Assembly (NCBI RefSeq): GCF_000316195.1 | Contig: NZ_JH994110.1 | Span: 392,728-456,727 of the forward strand | Direction: 5' to 3' | Length of the DNA stretch: 64,000 bases | From: Brachyspira hampsonii 30446 | GTDB lineage: Bacteria; Spirochaetota; Brachyspiria; Brachyspirales; Brachyspiraceae | Made by a program: the position numbers and the translations under genes | Notes under the pieces: generated by a model | Seen by the model: the letters and a program-made list of their open reading frames with translations, nothing else | Databases searched by the model: none | Told to the model about the DNA's origin: nothing | Part shown: positions 8,157 through 17,666 of the stretch, one piece after another | How positions within the stretch are numbered: the stretch's first letter is position 1 | Layout: every line of letters starts with the position of its first letter

Positions 8157-11100
8157 ATGAATGAACAATACAGCGAAAGAATATTACAAAATAAAGTTAT
8201 AGAACTTTTTAAAAATATGGGCTACCAATATTTAAGCCCGGAAGAAGCTCTTAAAGAAAGAGATAATGATACTAATAATGTGCTATTTAAAAATATTCTC
8301 GAAGAACAGCTTAAAAAAATTAATTACTTTATGTATGATGATAAGAAAAACAGCTTTTCAATAGATAATATCAAAAAGGCAATAAGTGATTTGGATATGC
8401 CGCTTATAAAAGGATATTTAATCACAAATGAAGAGATTACAGAAAGAATTTTAAAAGGCGAATCATACAAAGAAAAAATCGGAAATAAATATGAAAGTTT
8501 TAATATCAAATATATAGATTTTGATAATATAGAAAATAATACATTTCATATCACTGAAGAATTTACAGTAACTAGAAACAGTACAGAAGAAAAAGAAAAA
8601 ACAAGAAGACCAGATTTAGTAATATTTATAAACGGCATACCTATAGCAGTAATAGAATTAAAAAAAGGAAGCGTAAACTCAAAGAATGCTATAGAGCAGA
8701 TGGTGAGAAATCAGGAAGAAAAAGAAATAAGACAATTATTTAAATTCAGCCAATTACTAATATGTGCTAATGATGATATGGTTAAATACGGCACAGCAGG
8801 AACTCCGGTAAAATTATATAATGTTTGGAAAGATAAAGAAAATAATGATAATAAAAAAGATAAAACAGGCAGAAAAGAAGAAAGCAAAGTAATGAAAGCA
8901 TTAAAAAAAATAGTGAAAGACAGAGTAATAAATGAAATAGACATAACATTATATTCATTATTTGAAAAAGAGAGATTATTTGATATATTAGAATATTTCA
9001 TCATATTTGACGGAACGGTAAAAAAAGTTACAAGATACAATCAATACTTCGCTATCAAAAAAACTATGGATAGAATACAAAATATAAGTCAAGGGAAAAG
9101 ACAAGGCGGAGTAATATGGCATACTCAGGGAAGCGGTAAAAGTCTTACAATGTCTATGCTTACAAAAATAATATCAAGAAAAATAAAAAACTCTAAAATA
9201 GTGGTGGTAACCGACAGAGTAGATTTAGACGAGCAAATTCACGGCACTTTCAAAAATACGGATATAGAGGTTGAAAGAGCAACAACAGGTGCGAATTTAA
9301 TCAAATTAATAGAAAGCGGTAAAAGCGTCATAACAACAGTAATCAATAAATTTGAAAAAGTATTCGACAAAAAAGTGGTAATGGATTCTGCAGATATTTT
9401 TATACTAGTAGATGAAAGCCATAGAACGCAGTACGGGGATTTTGCTATGAAGATGAGAAAAGTCTTTCCTAATGCATGTTATTTAGGCTTTACAGGAACA
9501 CCTTTATACAAATCCGAAAAAAGTACAGCAGAGAAATTCGGAGGCTTTATAGATTCATACACTATAAGAGATGCTTTAGAAGATAAAGTAATAGTACCTC
9601 TATACTATGAAAGCAGATTGATAAATCAGAAAATATACGATAAAAAAGGCTTAGATTACAGATTCGATTTAATTACAAAAGATTTAACAGATAAAGAAAA
9701 AGAAGATTTACAAAAGAAAAATCTAAGCGAAAATGTGATACTTGAAAGCGAACAGCGATTAATAGTATTAGCCGATGATATAGCAAAACATTATAAAACT
9801 AATTTAGCAAATACAGAGTTTAATGCCATGCTTGCAGTAGAAAGCAAATATGAGGCTATGAAGATGAAGGAAATATTCGATACTTATCATAGTCTTGAAA
9901 CAGCAGTGGTCATATCTTCGCAAAATGATGAAGGGGCAGACAGTGATGAATACAAAAAAAATAACGGCTCAGAAAAAAAACAGTATGTAGCAGAAAAATG
10001 GAAAGCTCTATACAGCAAATATTCAAATGATGAAAATAAATACACAGAAGAAATAATAAAAAGTTTTAAAAAAGGCACTATAGATATAATAATAGTAGTA
10101 GATAAACTTCTTACAGGTTTTGATGCCCCAAAGGCTCAGGTTTTATATATAGATAAAAAATTAAAAGATCATGGACTTCTTCAGGCTATAGCAAGAGTAA
10201 ACAGAGCATATTCAGGAAAAGATAATGGAATATTAATAGACTATAGAGGACTTCTTTCCAACTTGGATAATGCTTTAAATGCTTATGATAAATTAGCCAA
10301 TTATGATCCTAAAGATATTGAAGATGTTGTATTCGATATAAAGGAAAAAATTGAAGAGTTTAAAAATTCCTATGAAGATTTAGTACAGTTCTTGCCTGAA
10401 CTTACTTTAGAAAAGGCTTATGAGATATGTCCTCCTCTTTTAAGCGATGAAGATAAAAGAAAAAAATTTTATGGGTTATTTTTAAACTATTCAAAACTTT
10501 TAAATATATGTCAGTTCAGCGATCATTTTATAGAAAGTTTTGAATATAAAGAAATTGAAAAATATAAAAAATTATTTAAAACTTGTATTGAGATTAGAAA
10601 TCGTTTAAGAATTACCCATCATGAAGCTGTAGATTTTAAAGAATATGAATCTAAAATGCAGAAATTATATGATGAGTTTGTAGGTACTGATAATAATGTG
10701 AAAGTATTAAATGAAATACCCAGCATATTTGATGCCGACTTTGAAAAAGAAATAGATTATTTAAATGAATCAAAAGCAGATGCCATAATAAATGCAGCAA
10801 ACAGTGTTATAAAAGAAAAAATGGATGAAAACCCTGAAATGTATAGGAAACTTTCAGAGAAAATATTTGATATAATAGAAAAATACAAGAATAACAGGAT
10901 AAATGAGCAGGAAAAACTTTTAGAGGTAATGGAAGTAGCATCTACAATAAGAGGCGAAAATGAAAAAGAAAATCTTAAATATGATGAGCGTATAAGAGAT
11001 AATAAATGTGCAAGATCCATATACGATAACTCTAAAAAATATATAGATAATGATAATACATTAATAGACTTTTCTTTATTTGTTGATAAATTATTTAAAT

Positions 11101-11297
11101 CTAGCAGCGGTATGCCTAATTGGCAGAATATACAATCTATAAGAAATAATATAGAAGGTGATATAGATATAAAATTATATGAACTTGGTAAAGAAAGCAA
11201 GGATAAAAAAATATTAAGTATAAGCAATGAAGAGATGAAAGAATTTTTAAAAATGCTGGTGAAGATAGGTTTAAATATATATGCAAACTACAAGTGA
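8157..11297 (+). CDS. hsdR: Type I restriction enzyme motor/nuclease subunit
   Basis: HsdR translocates DNA with ATP and cuts it when the target is unmethylated. The 1046-residue protein has a PD-(D/E)xK nuclease near the N-terminus (D153 in RRPDLVIF, E167 and K169 in VIELKKG). The SF2 helicase follows, with Walker A TQGSGKS around 323-329 and the DEAH-box variant DESH at 419-422. TGTPL and a later LLTGFDAPKAQVLY segment are typical of the type I motor. It appears intact. The start at 8157 has an AGGAG 5 to 9 bases upstream. Its 3' end overlaps the next gene by 17 bases. Confidence 0.97.
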   Translation: MNEQYSERILQNKVIELFKNMGYQYLSPEEALKERDNDTNNVLFKNILEEQLKKINYFMYDDKKNSFSIDNIKKAISDLDMPLIKGYLITNEEITERILKGESYKEKIGNKYESFNIKYIDFDNIENNTFHITEEFTVTRNSTEEKEKTRRPDLVIFINGIPIAVIELKKGSVNSKNAIEQMVRNQEEKEIRQLFKFSQLLICANDDMVKYGTAGTPVKLYNVWKDKENNDNKKDKTGRKEESKVMKALKKIVKDRVINEIDITLYSLFEKERLFDILEYFIIFDGTVKKVTRYNQYFAIKKTMDRIQNISQGKRQGGVIWHTQGSGKSLTMSMLTKIISRKIKNSKIVVVTDRVDLDEQIHGTFKNTDIEVERATTGANLIKLIESGKSVITTVINKFEKVFDKKVVMDSADIFILVDESHRTQYGDFAMKMRKVFPNACYLGFTGTPLYKSEKSTAEKFGGFIDSYTIRDALEDKVIVPLYYESRLINQKIYDKKGLDYRFDLITKDLTDKEKEDLQKKNLSENVILESEQRLIVLADDIAKHYKTNLANTEFNAMLAVESKYEAMKMKEIFDTYHSLETAVVISSQNDEGADSDEYKKNNGSEKKQYVAEKWKALYSKYSNDENKYTEEIIKSFKKGTIDIIIVVDKLLTGFDAPKAQVLYIDKKLKDHGLLQAIARVNRAYSGKDNGILIDYRGLLSNLDNALNAYDKLANYDPKDIEDVVFDIKEKIEEFKNSYEDLVQFLPELTLEKAYEICPPLLSDEDKRKKFYGLFLNYSKLLNICQFSDHFIESFEYKEIEKYKKLFKTCIEIRNRLRITHHEAVDFKEYESKMQKLYDEFVGTDNNVKVLNEIPSIFDADFEKEIDYLNESKADAIINAANSVIKEKMDENPEMYRKLSEKIFDIIEKYKNNRINEQEKLLEVMEVASTIRGENEKENLKYDERIRDNKCARSIYDNSKKYIDNDNTLIDFSLFVDKLFKSSSGMPNWQNIQSIRNNIEGDIDIKLYELGKESKDKKILSISNEEMKEFLKMLVKIGLNIYANYK

Positions 11298-11988
11298 AAT
11301 AATAATAGAATATAAAAAAATAAAAAATATTTATATAAGAGTAAAGCCCGATTTAAATATATATGTTACAGCCCCAAAAAGAGCTTCTAAAAAGTACATA
11401 TACGAACTTATAGAAAAAAGAAGAGAATGGATAGAAGAGAGAAAGGAAGCTATAAAAAAGAAAAACAGCTTTGATATAAGCAAAAAGGAACTTGCAAGCG
11501 GCAATGAAGTATATTATCTTGGTAAAAGCTATATGCTTAAAGTATTAAAATGCAATAAAGAAAATATAATTCTTGCCGGCAGAATGATGTATATGTATGT
11601 AAATATAAAAGATAAAGAGGAATACAAAAACAGTGATATAAGAAAAAAACATATTCTTCTTGATACATGGTACAAAAAAGAAGCATTAAAGCTATTTGAT
11701 TCACTTATAAAAAAATACTCTGCTATGATGAACTTAGAAATTAATACATTCACAGTAAAAAAATTAAAAAGCAAATGGGGTTCATGCGATATAAATAAAA
11801 AACATCTTACATTTAATTTGGAACTTATGAAATATCCGATTTCTGCTGTAGAATATATTGTTCTTCATGAATTAGCACATCTTCTTCAGGCTAATCATAG
11901 TAAAAAATTTTATAATATAGTAAGTTTGTATATGCCGGAATGGAAAAAGGAAAAGAAGATTTTGGATACATTTTTTACTAATTTATAA
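11281..11988 (+). CDS. YgjP-type zinc metallopeptidase (DUF45)
   Basis: The 235-residue protein carries the gluzincin motif HELAH at 196-200, with a third likely zinc ligand at H206 (LLQANHSKKF), and the family signature KSKWGSCD at 163-170. These are the marks of YgjP/DUF45 peptidases, which are often found beside hsdR. The start overlaps the end of hsdR by 17 bases, indicating translational coupling. The substrate is unknown in this family. A role in controlling or processing the restriction complex is only suggested by position. Confidence 0.9.
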   Translation: MQTTSEIIIEYKKIKNIYIRVKPDLNIYVTAPKRASKKYIYELIEKRREWIEERKEAIKKKNSFDISKKELASGNEVYYLGKSYMLKVLKCNKENIILAGRMMYMYVNIKDKEEYKNSDIRKKHILLDTWYKKEALKLFDSLIKKYSAMMNLEINTFTVKKLKSKWGSCDINKKHLTFNLELMKYPISAVEYIVLHELAHLLQANHSKKFYNIVSLYMPEWKKEKKILDTFFTNL

Positions 11989-12077
11989 TTTAAAGAAGTT
12001 GAAAAAAATATAAATTACTCTATACTAAAAAAGCTTTTTAATTTCATAATACAAAATTAATAATAGAGGTAAAAATA

Positions 12078-13625
12078 ATGGATTATAATGAAAAGTTATA
12101 TAATGTATTTTCTAGCGGAGAGCAGAGATTAGAATCATGGATGGCGGCTGTATTTACTAAAGAATATGATCATAATATGACAGTTGAAGAGTTCAGAGAT
12201 ATATTATCAGAATCTGATGAATATATGGTATTAGAGTTCAATAAAATAGAAAAATCCAATTTTATAAGAGATAAATCCAAGTGGGAAGTATCGGTTAAGC
12301 TGCAGTATTTGCCTATGGTTATAGATGAGATGGATGAAATGGAAGAAGATGGCTGCGGATGCGGGCATAATCATGATGAAGAAGGACACTCCTGCGGATG
12401 CGGACATGACGATGAAGAACACTCCTGCGGATGCGGACATAATCATGACGATGAAGAACATTCCTGCGGATGCGGACATAATCATGATGATGAAGAACAT
12501 TCCTGCGGATGCGGACACAATCATGAAGAAGAAGAAAATAATGATGAGCTTAGTTTTTATGCGGCATTAGTAGATGCTTCAAGCGTTACTGAAAATGTAC
12601 CTGAAATATTTTCTGTAAATACAGTAAGAGAAGATGATTATAATGAAGCATGTCAATGTAAATATGCAGTACATATATCAACAACATTTGATAATCATCC
12701 GCTTACCGACTATCAAAGACAATTAAAATTATTAGACAGTTTAGTTCCGGAATGTTCTATATTTTTAGATATGTCATGCTACACAGCACATTCAGGAGAT
12801 TGGCTTTCTTATACATCAACTTTTGCATTACCTCCTTCTTTAGATTATCTATATACCATACATGCAGTTTATGATGATGATAAAGACCCTAATAAAGTAG
12901 AATATTGGTTTCATACGCATGGACTTTACAGAGTAGGTTCTATAGAATTGGAAATAGTAGGAGTTGAAGATTCAAATGCCTCTTATGGTGCATTGCTTAA
13001 TACTTGTGCAAAAATGTTTATAGAAAGGGGAGTTCCAGAAGCTGGATTTAAATTTAATCCTGCATATAACACTTATGTATGCTGGTTTCCTTGGCAGGAG
13101 GCTTTGAAGAAATTAAATATTACTGATGATATTACAGGAAGTGCTAAAGACAGAAATGACGGAGTGCATAATACGCCTTCAGGTATTTTGCTTGCTGTAG
13201 ATGCTGAAGGCAATTATCATTCTCTTGATTATTATAAAAATGAGCTTACAGATAATCCTATGTTTATGATGAGTTATTTTGAAACTTCGCTAATGAGAGA
13301 GGCTGCTTTTGAAAAATTAGAGTATTTCCTAGAATTATTGAATAAGAATAAAGGTGATGATAAAACTTCTTTCTTAGTGAAATTAGGATACGGAGAAACA
13401 GAAGAAAACCCTAATGACTTAGAGCATTTATGGTTTGATGTGCATGACTTCACCAATGAAGGATATTTCGATGCTACTTTAATAAATGAACCTTATAAAG
13501 ATTTGGGTATGCATGAAGGCGATAGAGGAATGCATAGCATAGAGAGACTTACCGATTGGGAAATATATACAGAAGAAAATAACTACAATTCAAGAAATAT
13601 ATATCTATTATTTCAAGAAGAATAA
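12078..13625 (+). CDS. DUF4026-like protein with an internal Cys/His metal-binding repeat
   Basis: The 515-residue cytoplasmic protein resembles the DUF4026 family; I do not know its function. Two conserved-looking parts (about 1-90 and 155-515) are separated by five Cys/His-rich repeats at residues 92-149. Each unit is close to SCGCGHNHDDEEH and the second unit lacks NH. Such Cys-Gly-Cys-Gly-His-x-His runs are expected to bind transition metals such as Zn, Ni or Cu. No signal peptide is present. An AGAGG RBS precedes the ATG. The gene is monocistronic with a hairpin terminator at 13633. Confidence 0.75.
   Translation: MDYNEKLYNVFSSGEQRLESWMAAVFTKEYDHNMTVEEFRDILSESDEYMVLEFNKIEKSNFIRDKSKWEVSVKLQYLPMVIDEMDEMEEDGCGCGHNHDEEGHSCGCGHDDEEHSCGCGHNHDDEEHSCGCGHNHDDEEHSCGCGHNHEEEENNDELSFYAALVDASSVTENVPEIFSVNTVREDDYNEACQCKYAVHISTTFDNHPLTDYQRQLKLLDSLVPECSIFLDMSCYTAHSGDWLSYTSTFALPPSLDYLYTIHAVYDDDKDPNKVEYWFHTHGLYRVGSIELEIVGVEDSNASYGALLNTCAKMFIERGVPEAGFKFNPAYNTYVCWFPWQEALKKLNITDDITGSAKDRNDGVHNTPSGILLAVDAEGNYHSLDYYKNELTDNPMFMMSYFETSLMREAAFEKLEYFLELLNKNKGDDKTSFLVKLGYGETEENPNDLEHLWFDVHDFTNEGYFDATLINEPYKDLGMHEGDRGMHSIERLTDWEIYTEENNYNSRNIYLLFQEE
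12351..12524 (+). repeat. In-frame 39-bp tandem repeat coding the Cys/His tract
   Basis: Five units of 33-39 bases run head to tail inside the DUF4026-like gene. The unit reads roughly TCCTGCGGATGCGGACATAA followed by TCATGATGATGAAGAACA. The central units are almost identical at the DNA level, so unit number could change by slippage or recombination without breaking the frame. Confidence 0.9.
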
Positions 13626-13632
13626 TATTATT

Positions 13633-13685
13633 AAAAATTGCGGGCATATAATAAATTTATTATATATAATTAGCCTGCAATTTTT
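13633..13685 (+). terminator. Terminator after the DUF4026-like gene
   Basis: AAAAATTGCGGGC (13633-13645) pairs with GCCTGCAATTTTT (13673-13685) with one mismatch, ending in a T run. The remainder of the 13626-13952 gap is AT-rich with no gene. A GGAG RBS for fabH lies at 13942-13945. Confidence 0.7.
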
Positions 13686-13952
13686 GTTAGTAAATAAATT
13701 AAAATAATCTATATTTATAAAACCTATATTAATAAATCTAATTATCAAACAATTTTTATATATTATTTTTTATTAAGCACTGTAACAGCTTATCTTTGAT
13801 AATTTAACATTAAAATATCATAAAATAATATCAATACTGCAGTTAAATTTACAAAAATAGTTATTATTAGCTATAGATTTTTTTATTTTTTTAATTAAAC
13901 TTTTACAATAAGAGTTCTATCTTAAGTACATTACATTAAAACGGAGAAAAGT

Positions 13953-14921
13953 ATGGAAAGAGCATATATAAAAAACATAGCTTACTATGTACCTGAAAGA
14001 ATATTAGATAATAAATATTTTGAAAGTATATTGGACACTAACAATGAATGGATAATAACTCGTACAGGAATAGAAACAAGACATATGGCAAGAGCAGATG
14101 AAACTATTTTTGAAATGGGTTTGAATGCTGTTAGAAACTTAGAAAAAAAAGGTGTTGATTTGCAGGAGGTTGATGCAATATTGGTACCTACTGTAACAAA
14201 AGATTATATATTCCCTTCTATGGCAGGACAATTGCAAAAAACATTGGGATTAAAACACTGCTTTGCTACCGATATATCTGCAGCTTGCTCTGGATATATA
14301 TATGCATTAAACACAGCTGTTGCTTTAATAGAAAGCGGACAATGTAAAAATGTACTTATAGTTTCAAGCGAAAAACTTACTAAAGATATTAATTGGAAAG
14401 ACAGAGGAACTGCTATTTTATTCGGAGATGCTGCTACTGCTTCATTAATAACAGCAAGAAATGACGGTAAAGGTATAATAGGAATGCATATGCAAAGTGA
14501 GCCGGATATGAGTATTGTACTTAATGGAGGAAGCGTTTGTCCTATAAGAGCCGATGATATAGAGGCACCTGAATTCAAGATATATATGGAAGGATCTGAA
14601 ACTTTTAAAAGAGCTGTTACTGAGTTTTCTAATAGCATAGATAAAGTTTTGGCAGATTCAGGAAAACAATTAAGCGATGTTAAATATTTTGTACCTCATC
14701 AGGCTAATTTAAGAATTATGCAGGCTGTTGCCAAAAGAATAGGGCTTCCTATGGAAAAAGTAAGTGTTGTATTAAACAAATTTGGAAACTGTTCTTCTGC
14801 AAGTATAGGATTAGCTCTAACTGATGCTTTAGATAATAATAAAATTAATGATGGAGATTTGGTTCTTCTTACAGGATTCGGCGGCGGATTTACTTGGGGG
14901 TCTACTTTAATGATTTGGTAA
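13953..14921 (+). CDS. fabH: 3-oxoacyl-ACP synthase III (KAS III)
   Basis: FabH condenses acetyl-CoA (or another short acyl-CoA) with malonyl-ACP to start fatty acid synthesis. The 322-residue protein has the complete Cys-His-Asn triad: C112 in ISAACSGYIYAL, H249 in VPHQANLRI, and N279 in NKFGNCSSAS. A final GFGGGFTWG loop matches the family. The length is normal. It stands alone rather than in a fab cluster, followed by a bidirectional hairpin shared with the convergent gene. Confidence 0.97.
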   Translation: MERAYIKNIAYYVPERILDNKYFESILDTNNEWIITRTGIETRHMARADETIFEMGLNAVRNLEKKGVDLQEVDAILVPTVTKDYIFPSMAGQLQKTLGLKHCFATDISAACSGYIYALNTAVALIESGQCKNVLIVSSEKLTKDINWKDRGTAILFGDAATASLITARNDGKGIIGMHMQSEPDMSIVLNGGSVCPIRADDIEAPEFKIYMEGSETFKRAVTEFSNSIDKVLADSGKQLSDVKYFVPHQANLRIMQAVAKRIGLPMEKVSVVLNKFGNCSSASIGLALTDALDNNKINDGDLVLLTGFGGGFTWGSTLMIW

Positions 14922-15012
14922 TAAATTTTTAAATCATTGACAGTTGATAATTTACATAATATTCATTTTTTATTACTGCTAAATTTTTTATATATAAAGG
15001 TAAAACTTATAA

Positions 15013-15051
15013 AAACAGCTAATGATGAAATAAATCAATCATTAGCTGTTT
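15013..15051. terminator. Bidirectional terminator between fabH and the M14-like gene
   Basis: AAACAGCTAATGAT (15013-15026) pairs perfectly with ATCATTAGCTGTTT (15038-15051). A/T runs lie on both sides, so it can end both convergent transcripts. Confidence 0.85.
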
Positions 15052-15079
15052 AATTTTTATTTTGATAAAAATTATATTT

Positions 15080-16330
15080 CTATTCAAGTCCGTATATTTT
15101 CAAAAACTCACTTAATATAGTATGCATAATTATTCTTTTTTTGTCATAATCTAAATTTCTAGTAAGCTCTATTCCAAAAGATTCTATATTCTTTTTAGCC
15201 GCATAATAAGTAATAGTTGTAGGCATAGGATAATACATTTGTTTAAATTTAAACTTCATAGGCTCTATCCTTGAGTTTATATTATCAAGTACTTTTACAA
15301 CTTTATCATCTAATTTTCTGCTGTCATATATTATAGAATCTCCAAAAAATTCTTTGAATCCGTTTCCCTCATGAAGAGTAAGTACAACATCTATATCATA
15401 TTCATCAAGCATATTCATATACTCTTTGGCTAATTTATCAGTATCGGTTCTGCTTATACTTTTATCAAAGAATCTATTATTAATATCCTGTCCTTCTATT
15501 GCTCTAGTATTTTTTCTATATGCTTCAGGTACAGCAATAGGTACTATAGTAAGACTTCCTTTTTTTATAGGCATATTGATTCTTTCCATAGCAACATCAG
15601 TACCGACTCTCTCGCTTCCATGAGGCACTATTAAAAATATATTAGGTCCTTTTTCCGGGTGAACCACTCTGTATATAGTATTTTCGTTCTTAGTACCTTC
15701 CATTATTTTGAAATTGTATCTGTCTATATCTTCATTTAAATGGCTTGCTACTTCGCTTTCTAATTGTCTTGATACATTTTCAATTAGGGCTTTTTCATTT
15801 TCTGTAGTTCTGTAGGGGCCGTTAAGCATTGGTATTATAGATGTTTTATGATTAGGTTCTAAAAAATAGCTTACTCCTAAAGATGCCTCAGGAGTAATTT
15901 TTACAGCATTATTATATGTTATAACGGATACTTCATCATCATAAGAAACTATAGCAAAAGATTTTCCTTTGAAATTATATCCTTTGCCTTCTTTTGTTAA
16001 AGTCATTTGAATATCATCATTATGTTTGCTTTTTACATAAATATATCCTGAATCCAAAGTGAATTTATTATCCTCATAAGTGAGCTTTGAACTAGGCATA
16101 AGTATAATTGATTTCTCTCCGTTATCTATTACTAAATAAGATTCCTCTTTTGTAGATATAGAGAAATAATTAGTGGGAAAACTTTTTTTTATATCCATAT
16201 CAGCATGCTCTTCATTAACTATTACAGATGCCTCGCCTTGTCTGGATATAATTTTAAAATTATTCGCCGATAATAAAGAACTAAGTATTATTGTTAATAT
16301 TATTATATATTTGCTCATCATTAAAACCAT
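15080..16330 (-). CDS. Secreted FecR-like protein with M14/AstE-type carboxypeptidase domain
   Basis: The 416-residue protein starts with a signal peptide (about 1-22, MSKYIIILTIILSSLLSA if the third possible Met is used). Residues 25-165 resemble a FecR-type beta domain (GEASVIV, SYLVIDNGEKSIILM, and LDSGYIYVK). Residues 220-405 look like a zinc M14/succinylglutamate desuccinylase fold, with likely ligands H237 and E240 (VPHGSE) and H320 (LTLHEGNGF), DINNRFF at 282-288, and a candidate catalytic E388 (FGIELTR). It is probably periplasmic and may trim peptidoglycan peptides, by analogy with helical-cell-shape carboxypeptidases; that role is inference. No clear RBS decides the start. Confidence 0.72.
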   Translation of the reverse strand: MVLMMSKYIIILTIILSSLLSANNFKIISRQGEASVIVNEEHADMDIKKSFPTNYFSISTKEESYLVIDNGEKSIILMPSSKLTYEDNKFTLDSGYIYVKSKHNDDIQMTLTKEGKGYNFKGKSFAIVSYDDEVSVITYNNAVKITPEASLGVSYFLEPNHKTSIIPMLNGPYRTTENEKALIENVSRQLESEVASHLNEDIDRYNFKIMEGTKNENTIYRVVHPEKGPNIFLIVPHGSERVGTDVAMERINMPIKKGSLTIVPIAVPEAYRKNTRAIEGQDINNRFFDKSISRTDTDKLAKEYMNMLDEYDIDVVLTLHEGNGFKEFFGDSIIYDSRKLDDKVVKVLDNINSRIEPMKFKFKQMYYPMPTTITYYAAKKNIESFGIELTRNLDYDKKRIIMHTILSEFLKIYGLE

Positions 16331-16371
16331 TAAATAAAAGATATCGTTTTAATTGTCGCAAAAAAATAAAA

Positions 16372-16401
16372 ATGCTTTAAATAAAATTTTATTTAAAGCA
16401 T
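16372..16401. terminator. 30-base perfect palindrome between two minus-strand genes
   Basis: ATGCTTTAAATAAAA is followed directly by its reverse complement, with T-rich sequence on both sides. It fits a terminator for the lipoprotein gene at 16433, read on the minus strand. Confidence 0.7.
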
Positions 16402-16432
16402 CTTATATAAATTTATGGTAGTGAGAATAGAA

Positions 16433-17290
16433 TTAATCTGCTTTTGAATATAGAATATCCTCCGGAGATATTACTGTTACTATTTTATTATATTTTGCTG
16501 AAATAGGGACTCCGTCATCTCTTAATGTGATATCAAGTATGTAATTATAGTCAATATATTCAAAATATATACTTGGTAATATACTCGCATCCTGGGAATT
16601 ATATGTATTTATGGATATGCCTGAATATAAAAGTCCGAGTATTATAGTATATCCGTAAAATCCGGATCCTTTAGATAAATCAAAGAATTTTGAAGGTATT
16701 TTAAGTTTTTGAATATCATTTTCATAATATGTTACAAAATCTCCTTCTACATCTACAGTTCTTTTTAAACCATTATCTGTTCTGCTTCTTTTTCCCCAAT
16801 ATCCTTTATCTATTCCTTCTTTATCAGAAGGAGCCTTATCAATAATGCCGGCTATTATATCTGAATTTTTTTTATTTCTTATATATACATATCCTACAGT
16901 TTCATATTCATCTGTAGGAAATTGAATCTCTCCAACCCAATCTGAAGAACTTACTATATATCCGAAATATCTGTCATAATATTTATTTTTATTTTCATCT
17001 GCAATGCTGTAAATATCATCTTTAGTGAAATTTACTTTTGTTGTTTTATTTGATACAATTAAACCGTTTATTCCTCCATTTTCTATGACAACATCAACTG
17101 CATTATTTCCTGTTTCATCGGCATTAAAAAATTTCCAAACAGTATTGTATTTAGCATCTAAACCTTTAACTGTATACTCGCTGTTTTCTTTAGTAATAGG
17201 TGATGTTGAATTACTTGCATTTTTACCGCAACTTATAATTAGTAAAAATAATAGAATTGTAAAAGTTAAATAGATTGTTTTTTTTATCAT
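16433..17290 (-). CDS. Lipoprotein of unknown function
   Basis: The 285-residue protein begins with a lipoprotein signal peptide (MIKKTIYLTFTILLFLLIIS then C21). It is followed by a low-complexity Asn/Ser linker and a largely beta-rich body with no family I recognise. It should be anchored to a membrane through Cys21. It sits upstream of the M14-like gene on the same strand, but a 30-base palindrome separates them, so they are probably not one transcript. Confidence 0.8.
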   Translation of the reverse strand: MIKKTIYLTFTILLFLLIISCGKNASNSTSPITKENSEYTVKGLDAKYNTVWKFFNADETGNNAVDVVIENGGINGLIVSNKTTKVNFTKDDIYSIADENKNKYYDRYFGYIVSSSDWVGEIQFPTDEYETVGYVYIRNKKNSDIIAGIIDKAPSDKEGIDKGYWGKRSRTDNGLKRTVDVEGDFVTYYENDIQKLKIPSKFFDLSKGSGFYGYTIILGLLYSGISINTYNSQDASILPSIYFEYIDYNYILDITLRDDGVPISAKYNKIVTVISPEDILYSKAD

Positions 17291-17666
17291 GATATATCCT
17301 TTATAAAAAATTTACTATTATGTAATATGTTTTTACATAAGAATAATTACTAAATAGTAATTCAACAATAAATATAATAAAAATTATCAATTTATTTATA
17401 ACTTTTTTAGAAAAAGTATGAAAAAATTATGTATTATAATTCTAATATAAAAAACTTCCTAATATAATTAATACATATAATTGACAATTAATAAAAATGA
17501 ATATATTATAAAAAATATGAAACTTGTTATTGAATAAAGCTCCGGAAATATTTTATCATTATTGTTGGGGCATACTAAAAAACAGTATGCTATAGTTCTT
17601 TATAGTTATTAAAGGTTATAAAATTTTTAATATGTTTTTTATTTAATTTATTCAAAGGAAAGTTTC
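17291..17666. other. AT-rich gap, no gene seen
   Basis: This gap between the divergent lipoprotein gene and the MATE pseudogene is about 85% A+T. I see no repeat block, tRNA or ORF in it. AAAGGAAAG at 17655-17663 is the RBS of the decayed MATE gene. Confidence 0.5.

Noticed and set aside
12231-12570. Reading frames on both strands over the Cys/His repeat
   Set aside because: They are low-complexity shadows of the 39-bp tandem repeat in the DUF4026-like gene.
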